Shown here piece by piece: positions 1-8,508 of a stretch of DNA of 64,000 nucleotides (its first letter is position 1; the number at the start of each line of letters is the position of its first letter). The DNA comes from an uncultured Prolixibacteraceae bacterium (GTDB lineage Bacteria; Bacteroidota; Bacteroidia; Bacteroidales; Prolixibacteraceae), in the NCBI GenBank assembly GCA_937915865.1, contig CALGIG010000011.1:133513-197512 (forward strand), read 5' to 3'. Made by a program: the position numbers and the translations under genes. The notes under the pieces are model-generated. The model did no database searches and was not told where the DNA came from. It was given only the letters and a program-made list of their open reading frames with translations.

Positions 1-502
1 ACGAAATATTTGCAATACCCCCTAAATTGAGGCAAAAGTCGTAATCGCTAAATAAAAGCTCGTCTCCGATTGGAACCAGCGGTGCTCCCTGGCCTCCAAG
101 AGCGACATCAAGTGTTCTGAAATCACATACTGTTTTAATGCCTGAATACGCAGCAATTGTAGCGCCACAGCCAATTTGCATGGTCAGTTGTTTTTCAGGT
201 TGGTGAAAAATCGTATGCCCATGTGATGAAACCAAGTCGGGAACTAATTGAAGTTCGGTGCAAAATTCAGCTACTCGTTTCCCAATAAACTTACCGAAAT
301 CGATATTTAAAAGGGCAATTTCATAAGCATTCTGTTCGCTGGCTGAGATAAGTTTCGTTATCCATTTATGTGAATAAGGAATGGTTACTGTTTTTATTAT
401 TTCGAAAGACCAAGCATCGTTTTTCGAAAAACGACAGGCAACCAAATCAAGTCCGTCAAGCGACGTACCCGACATAACACCAATGCTTATGTAATTATCC
501 AT
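1..502 (-). CDS. anmK: Anhydro-N-acetylmuramic acid kinase, 5' part (cut by window edge)
   Basis: The reverse strand reads an open frame from the ATG at 502 to the window edge (167 codons); the C-terminal half lies outside. AnmK phosphorylates and opens 1,6-anhydro-MurNAc released in peptidoglycan turnover, giving MurNAc-6-phosphate in the cytoplasm. The start MDNYISIGVMSGTSLDG carries the family's phosphate-binding GVMSGTSLDG motif. Further in are SSHGHTIFHQP, the DFR..D..LGGQGAPLVP segment and LNLGGIANIS, all typical of AnmK. The stop codon of the M23 peptidase gene ends two bases before this start, so the two genes are almost certainly co-transcribed. Identification is firm; only the missing half is unknown. 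Confidence 0.93.
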   Translation of the reverse strand, partial: MDNYISIGVMSGTSLDGLDLVACRFSKNDAWSFEIIKTVTIPYSHKWITKLISASEQNAYEIALLNIDFGKFIGKRVAEFCTELQLVPDLVSSHGHTIFHQPEKQLTMQIGCGATIAAYSGIKTVCDFRTLDVALGGQGAPLVPIGDELLFSDYDFCLNLGGIANIS

Positions 503-504
503 AG

Positions 505-2226
505 TTATTTGCGGAAGTTGGTTTTATAAACGTTTGTGTTTCCTTTAAAATCAGTAACTTCCAGAATTAACTGATGTTCTTTTCCAAAGTTAAAGCGTTT
601 TTTGTCAAAAGTATATGATAGTAGATTGTTTTTTAAATCATATTCAAATAACACCCACTTTCCATCAATTGTTCCTCTAAAATTATCAATACCAGATAGA
701 TCGTCGGTAATTTTAAACCTAATTGAATTAGGATCGGTCGAGTTCTTTTTATCATTTCCATTCAATGGGATAATTTTAGGAGCGTTCGTATCAATTACAA
801 GTGTGTAGTAACCAAGAGTGCGAATGTTTCCTTCCACCCATCCATCCTCAAATTTACCTGTTACTGAATAAACTTTACCTGTAACTGGATCGACTTGGCC
901 CAGCATTACTTTGCTTTGAAGGTTTACTGGAAGGTTATCAGCTTTTATTTTTAAGTTGCAGGCAATATGTAATGGTGTTAATGGGTTGTGTAGCTGGTAT
1001 ATATAAGAATTGAATTTAGTGGTTGCAGGTATTTTTGTGTATTGAAAATCAACATCGGTATATAAAGCACCTTCCGGAATATAAAACCTGATACCATCAT
1101 CTTTAATATCGTTGTGATGGTTATACTTGAACAATTTACCTTTTACTGGTATCTCAGGAACCTTTATTTTTTTCGATTGTATTTTGAATGAGAGGCTTGA
1201 TGTATTTCCAAAAACGTCGGCTATTTCATATTTTACCTCATGAATTTTACCATCATCAGCCTGAAAAATACCATGTTTTTCTACGTTACTGTAAATATTT
1301 AATTTATTACCGGGTTCAATCCATGTTTTGTAGAGCCGTTGACCGGTTTTTACTGCTAATGCATAATCCATTTGGGAATTAACGTATTTGGTATCTTTTA
1401 TCGGGATTTCGTCTAATGTAAACGAATATACCGGATAAGTATCAATTGTGAGCTTTAGTTTGAATATACCGCATTGGTTCGGGCTACCGTCAAGTTTATC
1501 AAAGGTTTGAACTCCAAAACCAATTTCTCCAAATACATTAATTGGTTTATTTAGCTTAAGTTGATAACCAGTTGGTGTTTTAATAATCTCAAAACGTTGA
1601 AAAGTATGCTTTCCGTTTACATTGGCATCATCAGATAAGGGATATATCATTAGGGCTTGGATAAGTGGCTTTATTTTGTCTTTTACCGGCAAATTAAACA
1701 TTAACGGATTCAACATTATTTCTTCTTTAGTACGTCTTATCTCAAAATGAAGATGTGGCCCTGCCGAACTTCCAGCATTACCACTTTTAGCTATTTGTTC
1801 ACCTTTTTTTACAGGTAAAATTCCTGGCGGAACAGTTTGGTCAATTGCAAAGGTTTCTTTTTGATATTGTATTGTTTTTATATAGTCGTCAATTTGAGGA
1901 GCAAAACCTTCCAGATGTCCGTAAACGGTTGTAGTTCCGTTTGGATGATCAATATATAAAGCGCGTCCGTAACCGGTAGGAGATATGGTAATTCGTGAAA
2001 TATAACCATCAGCAGCTGCGTCTACTTCGATTCCTGTTTTCCCTTGGGTTTTTATGTCGATTCCCCCATGAAAATGGTTTGGTCTTAATTCTGCAAAATT
2101 TCCGGCAAGCAATACCGGTATTTTGACAGGGCACATATAATAGTGAGAGTCAATTCCATTACGAGTCTGGCAAAATACATTGATTACCAGTATTGTATTG
2201 AGAAACATGAGTATAAAAAATTTCAT
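505..2226 (-). CDS. Secreted M23 (LytM-type) metallopeptidase
   Basis: Predicted zinc endopeptidase acting on peptidoglycan cross-links in the periplasm. Residues 1-20 form a signal peptide. The LytM core covers about residues 35-175: H53 and D57 (HGGID), H104 in VYGH, and the HLH motif at 158-160 (GPHLHFEIR) supply the zinc and catalytic residues, all present, so it should be active. About 400 more residues follow, beta-rich by eye, with no domain I can name; such long C-terminal extensions are common in Bacteroidetes M23 proteins. The gene runs directly into anmK with a two-base gap, pairing a wall hydrolase with a wall-recycling kinase. The exact cleavage specificity cannot be read from sequence. 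Confidence 0.88.
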   Translation of the reverse strand: MKFFILMFLNTILVINVFCQTRNGIDSHYYMCPVKIPVLLAGNFAELRPNHFHGGIDIKTQGKTGIEVDAAADGYISRITISPTGYGRALYIDHPNGTTTVYGHLEGFAPQIDDYIKTIQYQKETFAIDQTVPPGILPVKKGEQIAKSGNAGSSAGPHLHFEIRRTKEEIMLNPLMFNLPVKDKIKPLIQALMIYPLSDDANVNGKHTFQRFEIIKTPTGYQLKLNKPINVFGEIGFGVQTFDKLDGSPNQCGIFKLKLTIDTYPVYSFTLDEIPIKDTKYVNSQMDYALAVKTGQRLYKTWIEPGNKLNIYSNVEKHGIFQADDGKIHEVKYEIADVFGNTSSLSFKIQSKKIKVPEIPVKGKLFKYNHHNDIKDDGIRFYIPEGALYTDVDFQYTKIPATTKFNSYIYQLHNPLTPLHIACNLKIKADNLPVNLQSKVMLGQVDPVTGKVYSVTGKFEDGWVEGNIRTLGYYTLVIDTNAPKIIPLNGNDKKNSTDPNSIRFKITDDLSGIDNFRGTIDGKWVLFEYDLKNNLLSYTFDKKRFNFGKEHQLILEVTDFKGNTNVYKTNFRK

Positions 2227-2464
2227 AGCTATTGTTTGACTTGCTAAAATAGAAACTTAAATTGCCCAAATGATGCAAACTTACTAAAACGAAATAAAAA
2301 GCCTTCAAATTTCGTGTATTGGTCAAAAATGTTAATTTTGTCGAACAAACAAGTTTTGACTGATAAAAATTTACCATTAAAGGTGTGAATTTTAGATTTT
2401 TATCGAAAATTTTATTGATAGTGGTTATTTTTATAAATGTATTTTTTGAAGAAAGTGTATTGTG

Positions 2465-2758
2465 ATGACTGATCAGGAGAAAAATTTACTGATAAATTTC
2501 GAGTTAAAAGTTAAACAGATAATATCCCGGCACGAAGCGTTGAAAGAAGAAAAGCATCGACTTGAAGGAAGGATTAAAGACTTGGAAAAATCAATAAATC
2601 AACTTCATGATGAAAATCAGGTAATTTCGCAGAAGTACGAAAATTTGAAACTTGCCAAGATGCTTGTTGCCTCTGAAGAAGAAAATAAAGATGCAAAAGG
2701 CAGGATACAAAAAATTGTGCGGGAAATTGATAAGTGTATTGCTCTACTTAACAAGTAA
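2465..2758 (+). CDS. Small coiled-coil protein, possible ZapB-like division partner
   Basis: A 97-residue, highly charged protein with a heptad-like pattern over almost its whole length (about residues 10-70) and no signal peptide or membrane segment. The frame could start at GTG 2462, but the ATG at 2465 is preferred. It sits 12 bases before zapA and in the same direction. Its size, coiled-coil nature and position recall ZapB, the partner that bridges ZapA to the nucleoid in other bacteria. This is an inference from context; sequence resemblance to ZapB itself cannot be shown here. Any short coiled-coil scaffold would look similar. Confidence 0.6.
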   Translation: MTDQEKNLLINFELKVKQIISRHEALKEEKHRLEGRIKDLEKSINQLHDENQVISQKYENLKLAKMLVASEEENKDAKGRIQKIVREIDKCIALLNK

Positions 2759-2770
2759 TGCAAAGAATAA

Positions 2771-3064
2771 ATGACAGACAAGCTTTCTATAAACATTAAG
2801 ATAGACGGAAGAAGTTATCCGTTGAAGGTTGAAAAAGAGAATGAAGAAAAGTACAGGAAAGCTGCAAAGATAATTAACGATATCGTTCTTCAATACCGTC
2901 ATCGGTATGCTCAAAGCGATTCACAGGACTTTTTAGCAATGGCCGCTTTTCAGTTTGTAGTGAAAAACCTTGAGCTAGAGGATAAAGTTGATCAATCTCC
3001 GTTATTCGATAGCCTGAAAAAGCTTGATGAAGAGTTGAGTGAATATTTATTGGTAAAGGAATAA
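2771..3064 (+). CDS. zapA: Cell division protein ZapA
   Basis: ZapA binds FtsZ and bundles its protofilaments at the division ring. The 97-residue protein has the family layout: an N-terminal beta-rich FtsZ-binding part (SINIKIDGRSYPLKV) followed by the helix YRKAAKIINDIVLQYRHRY with the conserved alternating pattern, then a helix ending in a short coiled coil. Length matches the family. It follows the coiled-coil gene by 12 bases and precedes rny, an arrangement often found in Bacteroidetes. A strong hairpin lies directly after the stop codon. Confidence 0.85.
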   Translation: MTDKLSINIKIDGRSYPLKVEKENEEKYRKAAKIINDIVLQYRHRYAQSDSQDFLAMAAFQFVVKNLELEDKVDQSPLFDSLKKLDEELSEYLLVKE

Positions 3065-3078
3065 TCATCATATTATAG

Positions 3079-3155
3079 AAACCCGCATTTTTTGTTTAAA
3101 TTCCGGAATCAAAAATGTATATCTGGCATTTAAACAAAAGTGTGGGTTTATTTTT
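3079..3155 (+). terminator. Long hairpin between zapA and rny, terminator-like
   Basis: The arms 3079-3100 (starts AAACCCGCA) and 3129-3149 (ends TGTGGGTTT) pair over about 20 bases with a few wobbles and one bulge around a 28-base loop. The 3' arm is followed by TTATTTTTA. This fits an intrinsic terminator or an attenuator for rny, which starts 33 bases beyond. The unusually long loop leaves a structured small RNA open as an alternative. Confidence 0.55.
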
Positions 3156-3182
3156 ATAACGTTAAATTTAATAAACTGAAAA

Positions 3183-4733
3183 ATGGAGATAATATATGCC
3201 ATTGTTGGCTTGCTTGGAGGTGGATTCCTATCATATTTTATGTGGGATAAGGCACTAAAAAATAAAAAGCGAAAAATTATAGATGAAGCTGTTGCTGAGG
3301 GTGAAGTAATTAAAAAAGATAAAATACTTCAGGCTAAAGAGAAATTTCTGCAGTTAAAATCGGAACACGAGGAATATATAAATGAAAAGAGTAGCAAAGT
3401 CAATAATTTTGAAGCAAAGTTAAAACAGCGCGAAGCTTCTATCAATCAACGAAGAGATGAGCTTAATCGTGAAGTTAAAGATTTTGAAACTTCGAAGCAT
3501 GAAGTTGAATTGATTCGTGAAAACTTAAATACCCAGCTTGAATTATTAGATAAAAAGGAACATGAGGTTGAAACCCTTCATCGTCAGCATCTTGAAAAAT
3601 TAGAGCAACTTTCTGGTTTATCGGCTGAAGAGGCCAAGGCTCAATTGGTCGAGTCGTTGAAAAATGAAGCTAAAACTGAAGCCATGTCTTACATTAACGA
3701 GATTATGGAAGAAGCTAAGCTTTCGGCAAATAAAGAAGCTAAAAAGATTGTTGTTAAGACTATTCAACGTGTTGCTACTGAAGCTGCAATTGAGAATTCT
3801 GTAACGATATTCCATATAGAAAATGACGAAATTAAAGGACGTATTATTGGTCGTGAAGGTAGAAATATTCGTGCGCTGGAAGCTGCAACAGGAATAGAAA
3901 TAATCGTTGATGACACACCTGAGGCAATTGTTCTTTCCGGTTTCGATCCGGTACGTCGGGAAATTGCACGTTTAGCCTTGCATCAGCTGGTAACCGATGG
4001 TCGTATCCATCCTGCACGCATTGAAGAAGTTGTTGAAAAAGTACGCAAACAAGTCGAGGAAGAAATTATTGAAACAGGAAAACGTACTACTATCGACCTC
4101 GGAATTCATGGATTACATCCAGAATTGATTCGTTTGATTGGTAAAATGAAATATCGTTCATCTTATGGACAAAATTTGTTACAACATTCACGTGAAGTAG
4201 CTAATCTTTGTGCCATTATGGCTTCGGAACTTGGGTTGAATGCAAAGGCAGCTAAACGTGCTGGTTTACTTCACGATATTGGTAAGGTTCCTGATGATGA
4301 ACCAGAATTGCCGCACGCAGTTTTAGGTATGAAAATAGCTGAGCGGTTCAAAGAAAAACCAGAAGTTTGTAATGCCATCGGGGCGCATCACGATGAGGTT
4401 GAAATGACTTCAATGCTTGCACCTATTGTTCAGGTATGCGATGCCATTTCTGGTGCACGACCTGGCGCACGACGCGAGGTTGTTGAATCGTATATTAAAC
4501 GGTTAAAAACACTTGAAGAACTTGCTCTTTCTTATCCTGGGGTTTTAAAAACTTACGCTATTCAGGCTGGACGTGAATTGCGTGTTATTGTTGGAAGTGA
4601 TAAGATTGGTGATAAAGAATCGGAACAACTTTCGTTTGATATTGCAAAACGAATTCAGGATGAAATGACTTATCCTGGTCAAATTAAGATCACAGTTATT
4701 CGTGAAATGAGAGCTATTAGTTATGCGAAATAA
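3183..4733 (+). CDS. rny: Ribonuclease Y
   Basis: Membrane-anchored endoribonuclease that starts mRNA decay. Order of parts: N-terminal membrane helix (about residues 3-22), a long charged coiled coil (about 30-200), a KH RNA-binding domain with the GRIIGREGRNIRALE signature (about 213-280), and an HD phosphohydrolase domain with GLLHDIGK and the downstream AHHDE, giving the metal ligands. The length of 516 residues is usual for the family. It lies downstream of zapA, separated by a hairpin, and ends in its own strong terminator. All key motifs are intact. Confidence 0.96.
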   Translation: MEIIYAIVGLLGGGFLSYFMWDKALKNKKRKIIDEAVAEGEVIKKDKILQAKEKFLQLKSEHEEYINEKSSKVNNFEAKLKQREASINQRRDELNREVKDFETSKHEVELIRENLNTQLELLDKKEHEVETLHRQHLEKLEQLSGLSAEEAKAQLVESLKNEAKTEAMSYINEIMEEAKLSANKEAKKIVVKTIQRVATEAAIENSVTIFHIENDEIKGRIIGREGRNIRALEAATGIEIIVDDTPEAIVLSGFDPVRREIARLALHQLVTDGRIHPARIEEVVEKVRKQVEEEIIETGKRTTIDLGIHGLHPELIRLIGKMKYRSSYGQNLLQHSREVANLCAIMASELGLNAKAAKRAGLLHDIGKVPDDEPELPHAVLGMKIAERFKEKPEVCNAIGAHHDEVEMTSMLAPIVQVCDAISGARPGARREVVESYIKRLKTLEELALSYPGVLKTYAIQAGRELRVIVGSDKIGDKESEQLSFDIAKRIQDEMTYPGQIKITVIREMRAISYAK

Positions 4734-4762
4734 ATGATTTTGATACAGATATAAATACTTGG

Positions 4763-4795
4763 GTCGTCTTGAATTTAATCGAGACGACTTTTTTT
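4763..4795 (+). terminator. Intrinsic terminator of rny
   Basis: Perfect stem GTCGTCT (4763-4769) / AGACGAC (4782-4788) followed by seven T, 30 bases after the rny stop codon. Confidence 0.9.
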
Positions 4796-5368
4796 GAGCT
4801 AAGTTCGCGCCTTGGTCCTTTAAAGAGTTTATGGAAACCATAAACTTCTTCACAAGTGTTCAAAATCAAAAGAATGAACACGGAAATTGACTAAACTTTA
4901 ATGTATAAGGATAAAAATATTCTGGACGACAGCATTAAAATACTTTATGAAGTTGGAATCTATTGTTTAGGAATAGTATCTCTCTGTATTTTGAAATGTT
5001 AAACAATCACTTAATCTGGGAACTATGATTGTTTTTGATACCTTCGACTTTTAAACACTGAAGTTGTTTCAATCTTCCCAACATTCATCAGGCCGTTGAT
5101 AACGGTACTTTGATTGCAAGTAATAACGTTTGACCCTGACAAAGTATGTCTCAGCCAAAGAAGCTTAAGCAAGTTAAACTTTGTGAATTTAGATAAAACA
5201 ACAAAATAAGTATCCATCAAAACAAATGTTGGTGTATGCTGAAAAAACCGGGATAGCAATTAATTCTCCAGGTTGGATTGAATTAATTGAATCCCGGATT
5301 ATTGAGATGGATAAGGAATGGCAAAAAGTTTGACTAATAAAACTTTTATCCAAATTACAAATAAAGCA
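4796..5368. other. Intergenic stretch without a supported gene, possibly decayed coding DNA
   Basis: About 570 bases between the rny terminator and the convergent barrel gene. Only short frames occur. Two of them look mildly protein-like: a 33-codon frame beginning with MYKDKNILDD near 4902, and a frame of 35 codons from ATG 5226 to the stop at 5333 containing GIAINSPGWIELIESRI. Neither has a recognisable promoter or start context. They could be relics of a lost gene, or chance. Confidence 0.4.
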
Positions 5369-6619
5369 TTAATCGATTTGGCGTTTATAGAACCAACGAT
5401 CGAAGAGATTAAAGCTGCAATTAAATTTGATGAAATCCTCTTTAACAAGGTTTGACGCTTTGGTTCCCCTGGTGCCTAATTCAATCGAAAAATTTGCAAA
5501 GCTTTTATCCTTTCTTATTGGCATTCCAAATCCGAAAGATAATGCCTGTTCGTGAATTTGGTTGTTATATATTTTAAGGTAACCACTTTCGTAGCGATAA
5601 CCTAAACGATATCTAACTGTTTGACGGAAGGATTGTTTTTCTTCTTTTGGAGCATACTCTATCCCCCCCCTGAAACTGTTGTTTGTAGTTAGTTTACTTG
5701 AATCAAAAATCAGGTTAGCATCATTCCAATTCGATTGTTTAAAATCAAATGATCCAACCCATTTTTGTCCGTAAAGGAAACTTATACCAAAACCTAAATC
5801 AAGAGGTAGTTTCTTTGAATATGAATTTTTTGTCGTTGTTGAGATTACTTCAGAACTGCTACTATATGACTTGGTAATTGTTGTTGATGTTTTAGCTTTC
5901 ATATCGCTGCTTAACCCGGCCAGTCCACCAAGTATTATGCTCGATTTTGAATTTAAAGGTATTGTGAGTTGAGTACCAACATTAAAATATCCACCAGAAT
6001 AATGCACATTGTCAGTTTGTAAAATTTCATACGTTGTATTGGAAACCGCTATACTTTGATCAATGGTCTGTGTAATATTTCCCCAGATATATCCACCTTT
6101 ACCGCCCAACGAAATATTTTTGCTTATTTTCCACGCAAGTAATAAAGCTCCCTCGCTTAAACCGCCAGAGCCTTCATAAACTGAAGGATATTCAACTGTA
6201 GTTCCATAAATTGTTTTTAAGGTGTATATACTATAACCCACACTACTTTTGGGGTTTACAGAGAAACCTCCGAATAATTTCTTTGAAATAGGGAAACCCA
6301 TTTGTACCCAACTAATATTACCATCAGTAACATTTGCACTTTTGCCAGTATTAGCCAAATGGGTGTATTTATAATTAAAACCCATATCAAATAAAAATGA
6401 TTGGGGTTCTATGGCCGTTAATGAAGCTGGGTTAGCCGAGTTAAAAAACAAATTCGAACGTAAGGCTATTCCTGTTTGTCCCATACCAGCATTTCTTCCT
6501 CCTGATGCCATCTCAAGTTCACCAATACCAAATTTTGAATAAGGAGAACTGGTACTGTTTTGTGCCATAAGACTGGCCCCTGATAAAAATAAAATTAAAG
6601 CAGAAAATATATATCTCAT
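5369..6619 (-). CDS. Outer-membrane beta-barrel protein, second gene of the DUF4270 operon
   Basis: A 416-residue exported protein: signal peptide MRYIFSALILFLSGASLMAQ, then a PYSKFGIGELE segment, AGMGQTGIAL and NPASLTA, a pattern I associate with a widespread Bacteroidetes outer-membrane family, followed by alternating aromatic/polar strands and a C-terminal aromatic ending, as in barrels. A start 33 bases upstream is possible but would overlap the DUF4270 gene; the ATG at 6619 leaves a ten-base gap and puts the signal peptide at the N-terminus. Function is unknown. Oddity: a run of eight C on the plus strand (5663-5670) inside the reading frame, which is a slippage-prone site in a surface-protein gene. 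Confidence 0.78.
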   Translation of the reverse strand: MRYIFSALILFLSGASLMAQNSTSSPYSKFGIGELEMASGGRNAGMGQTGIALRSNLFFNSANPASLTAIEPQSFLFDMGFNYKYTHLANTGKSANVTDGNISWVQMGFPISKKLFGGFSVNPKSSVGYSIYTLKTIYGTTVEYPSVYEGSGGLSEGALLLAWKISKNISLGGKGGYIWGNITQTIDQSIAVSNTTYEILQTDNVHYSGGYFNVGTQLTIPLNSKSSIILGGLAGLSSDMKAKTSTTITKSYSSSSEVISTTTKNSYSKKLPLDLGFGISFLYGQKWVGSFDFKQSNWNDANLIFDSSKLTTNNSFRGGIEYAPKEEKQSFRQTVRYRLGYRYESGYLKIYNNQIHEQALSFGFGMPIRKDKSFANFSIELGTRGTKASNLVKEDFIKFNCSFNLFDRWFYKRQID

Positions 6620-6629
6620 TTTCAATTTT

Positions 6630-8015
6630 TTAGTTGTGGTAGTAAAATACACTTAAAGCGGGCGAATATTTTCCCGAGTTGACACCGCCAATTATGACAT
6701 GCCCGGCTGTTTTTATGTAACTACTTGACCCAAAGCCAATGATGAGAGAATTGGTGGTTTTTGCCAGGCTTGCCAGCTCCGATTCGATATACGCGCTGAC
6801 ATCAACTTCGTAATAAACCCTGTTTTTGTCGTCGAGCGCAATATTCCGGTTTGCATCCCTGGCGAGCTGAACCAAAACATATTTGTCCGATTGTCCGGGT
6901 AAAGTTACCTGCCCCAATAGCTGATTATTTTTGTTCGCACTGTAAATATACAACGAGTCGGGTAGTTCGCTTGCTTTTGTATAAGTTTCCTTAACGGGGA
7001 AGAGTCTTAATATTGCGCCCACAACTGCCGGATTGCTAGAACTTCCGTTCAGGTTTCGGAGATAGGGGACCTGTATTTTTGTCAATACCTGTATCCCGGA
7101 TTGAACGATGGTTTGGTTCCCGGTATACTTCGAGTTCATTTCATTTCGCGTAGATTCAATTCCGTCAATAGCGCTGTTCTTGTTATTTTCTTCAATCTGG
7201 TTAAAATAGGTACCATCGGTGTTAAACGAAAATTTATAGTAAAGGTCTTTCAATTCGCTCGGGTTTGGGCTTAGGTGGTAGTACAGCCTCATTTCAGGTT
7301 TCAACAGGTTTTTGTTTTTGGTATCCTTTTCCACGTCAGCTGTGCGGAAGCGGAGGATTGCGCCTGCAACATTGGGTTCGGGCCTGATGACAAGCCCCGG
7401 CAAAATATAATCGAGGAACAAGGTGGAGGAGGTGATGGTGTCCCTTTTTGCCTTTATCATGTCGGCCAGCCTGTTTCCAAACGTATCGGAGAGCTTTATG
7501 CTTAGCTGGTTTTTCGAGCGTGGCCGGGGCTTAAACTCAACCGAACCCAGAGGAGTGGCGTCGTAGCTGAATTTATCGTTTGTATATAAATAATTGTCAT
7601 TTCTTTTGGATGGTACGGCCAAGGTTTCGGTCAGGGGGTGGACACTGAATTTTTGCAAAACGGTGGTATCCCCGGCAAAATATGAATCGTAGCTTAACAG
7701 GAGGCATAACGAATCGTACACAAATTTTGTATTGTCGATAGAACCATCAAATTTTAACGTGAAATAGGGACTTGAAGCTTTGTATCCTGAAAAATTGTTG
7801 TAATTGCTCCCAATCAGCAGTTTCCCGCTCGAACTGGAAATTGCCGAGTCAATCTTAACAACCGAACTTTGCAGGGATAGTGTGTCAATTTTTACAATAC
7901 CGGCCTGGTCCTTAAGGAAATTTTTGCCAACAACAAACTCTTCCAGGGGAGAGTTCGAGCATGATGCCACCACCAGCAGAACAAGCAATAATAAAAGAAC
8001 TTGAAAATTTCTCAT
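6630..8015 (-). CDS. DUF4270-type surface lipoprotein
   Basis: A 461-residue predicted lipoprotein. Using the ATG at 8015 gives the signal MRNFQVLLLLLVLLVVASC with Cys19 as lipidation site; the frame extends 33 codons further upstream but that would bury the signal. The DTLSLQSSVVKIDS start, the YDSLCLLLSYDSYFAGDT block and the late LIIGFGSS segment near the C-terminus fit the DUF4270 family of Bacteroidetes; that assignment is from memory of the pattern. No enzymatic motif is visible. It is the first gene of an operon with the barrel protein, and is divergent from a Kelch lipoprotein. Its GC content looks higher than in neighbouring genes. Confidence 0.75.
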   Translation of the reverse strand: MRNFQVLLLLLVLLVVASCSNSPLEEFVVGKNFLKDQAGIVKIDTLSLQSSVVKIDSAISSSSGKLLIGSNYNNFSGYKASSPYFTLKFDGSIDNTKFVYDSLCLLLSYDSYFAGDTTVLQKFSVHPLTETLAVPSKRNDNYLYTNDKFSYDATPLGSVEFKPRPRSKNQLSIKLSDTFGNRLADMIKAKRDTITSSTLFLDYILPGLVIRPEPNVAGAILRFRTADVEKDTKNKNLLKPEMRLYYHLSPNPSELKDLYYKFSFNTDGTYFNQIEENNKNSAIDGIESTRNEMNSKYTGNQTIVQSGIQVLTKIQVPYLRNLNGSSSNPAVVGAILRLFPVKETYTKASELPDSLYIYSANKNNQLLGQVTLPGQSDKYVLVQLARDANRNIALDDKNRVYYEVDVSAYIESELASLAKTTNSLIIGFGSSSYIKTAGHVIIGGVNSGKYSPALSVFYYHN

Positions 8016-8508
8016 CTGTTTATAGTTTTCTATATTTCTGGGCAAACAAAACAAAAACGTTTTATTTTGATTCATATAAAATTTGTCTTTAAAAAGGCGG
8101 GTAAAAATAATCATTTCCCTTTCCAGTCCAATTCATTTGTGTTCAAATCAGGGAAATTTTTAGTTTTTTAACATCATAGAGTGCCTGGAAAAGCAAGATG
8201 TTCTTTTTAGTTAAAATTTTAAAAATAAGTCGTTTGCAATTCAAATCAGATATTGTATGTATATATAAATCGTTAAAATTAATCGACAAACGTATCACTT
8301 GATCTCATATATTTTTCATCAATACATTGATATTCAATTTAAAATGTAAGTTTTAACTCATTTTAACACCTTATTATAATCGATAAACCTTTTTCATAGA
8401 TAAAAAAATCTCTTACGTCTGTAAAAATATTGTGTCTGCATGAATTTACTTTTTCTACAAAATAGTGGAATTTAGTTTTGGGTTTCAATTTGTAAACAAA
8501 AAAATGCT
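8016..8508. other. Divergent control region between DUF4270 and Kelch genes
   Basis: About 490 very AT-rich bases with no reading frame worth naming. It must hold the promoters for both directions; the only element I can place is the candidate at 8450-8480. Confidence 0.5.
8450..8480 (+). promoter_or_regulatory. Candidate Bacteroidetes promoter for the Kelch lipoprotein gene
   Basis: A -7 element TAGTTTTG (8473-8480) matches TAnnTTTG exactly. TTTT at 8450-8453, 19 bases upstream, is a weak -33 element. The start codon is 28 bases after the -7 box. Confidence 0.45.

Noticed and set aside
4545..4853. 102-codon minus-strand frame across the end of rny
   Set aside because: It reads through the rny terminator hairpin and the rny C-terminus; composition is not protein-like.
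5023..5259. 78-codon minus-strand frame in the gene-free stretch
   Set aside because: No recognisable motif, no promoter, and no support from neighbours; could be chance in AT-rich DNA.
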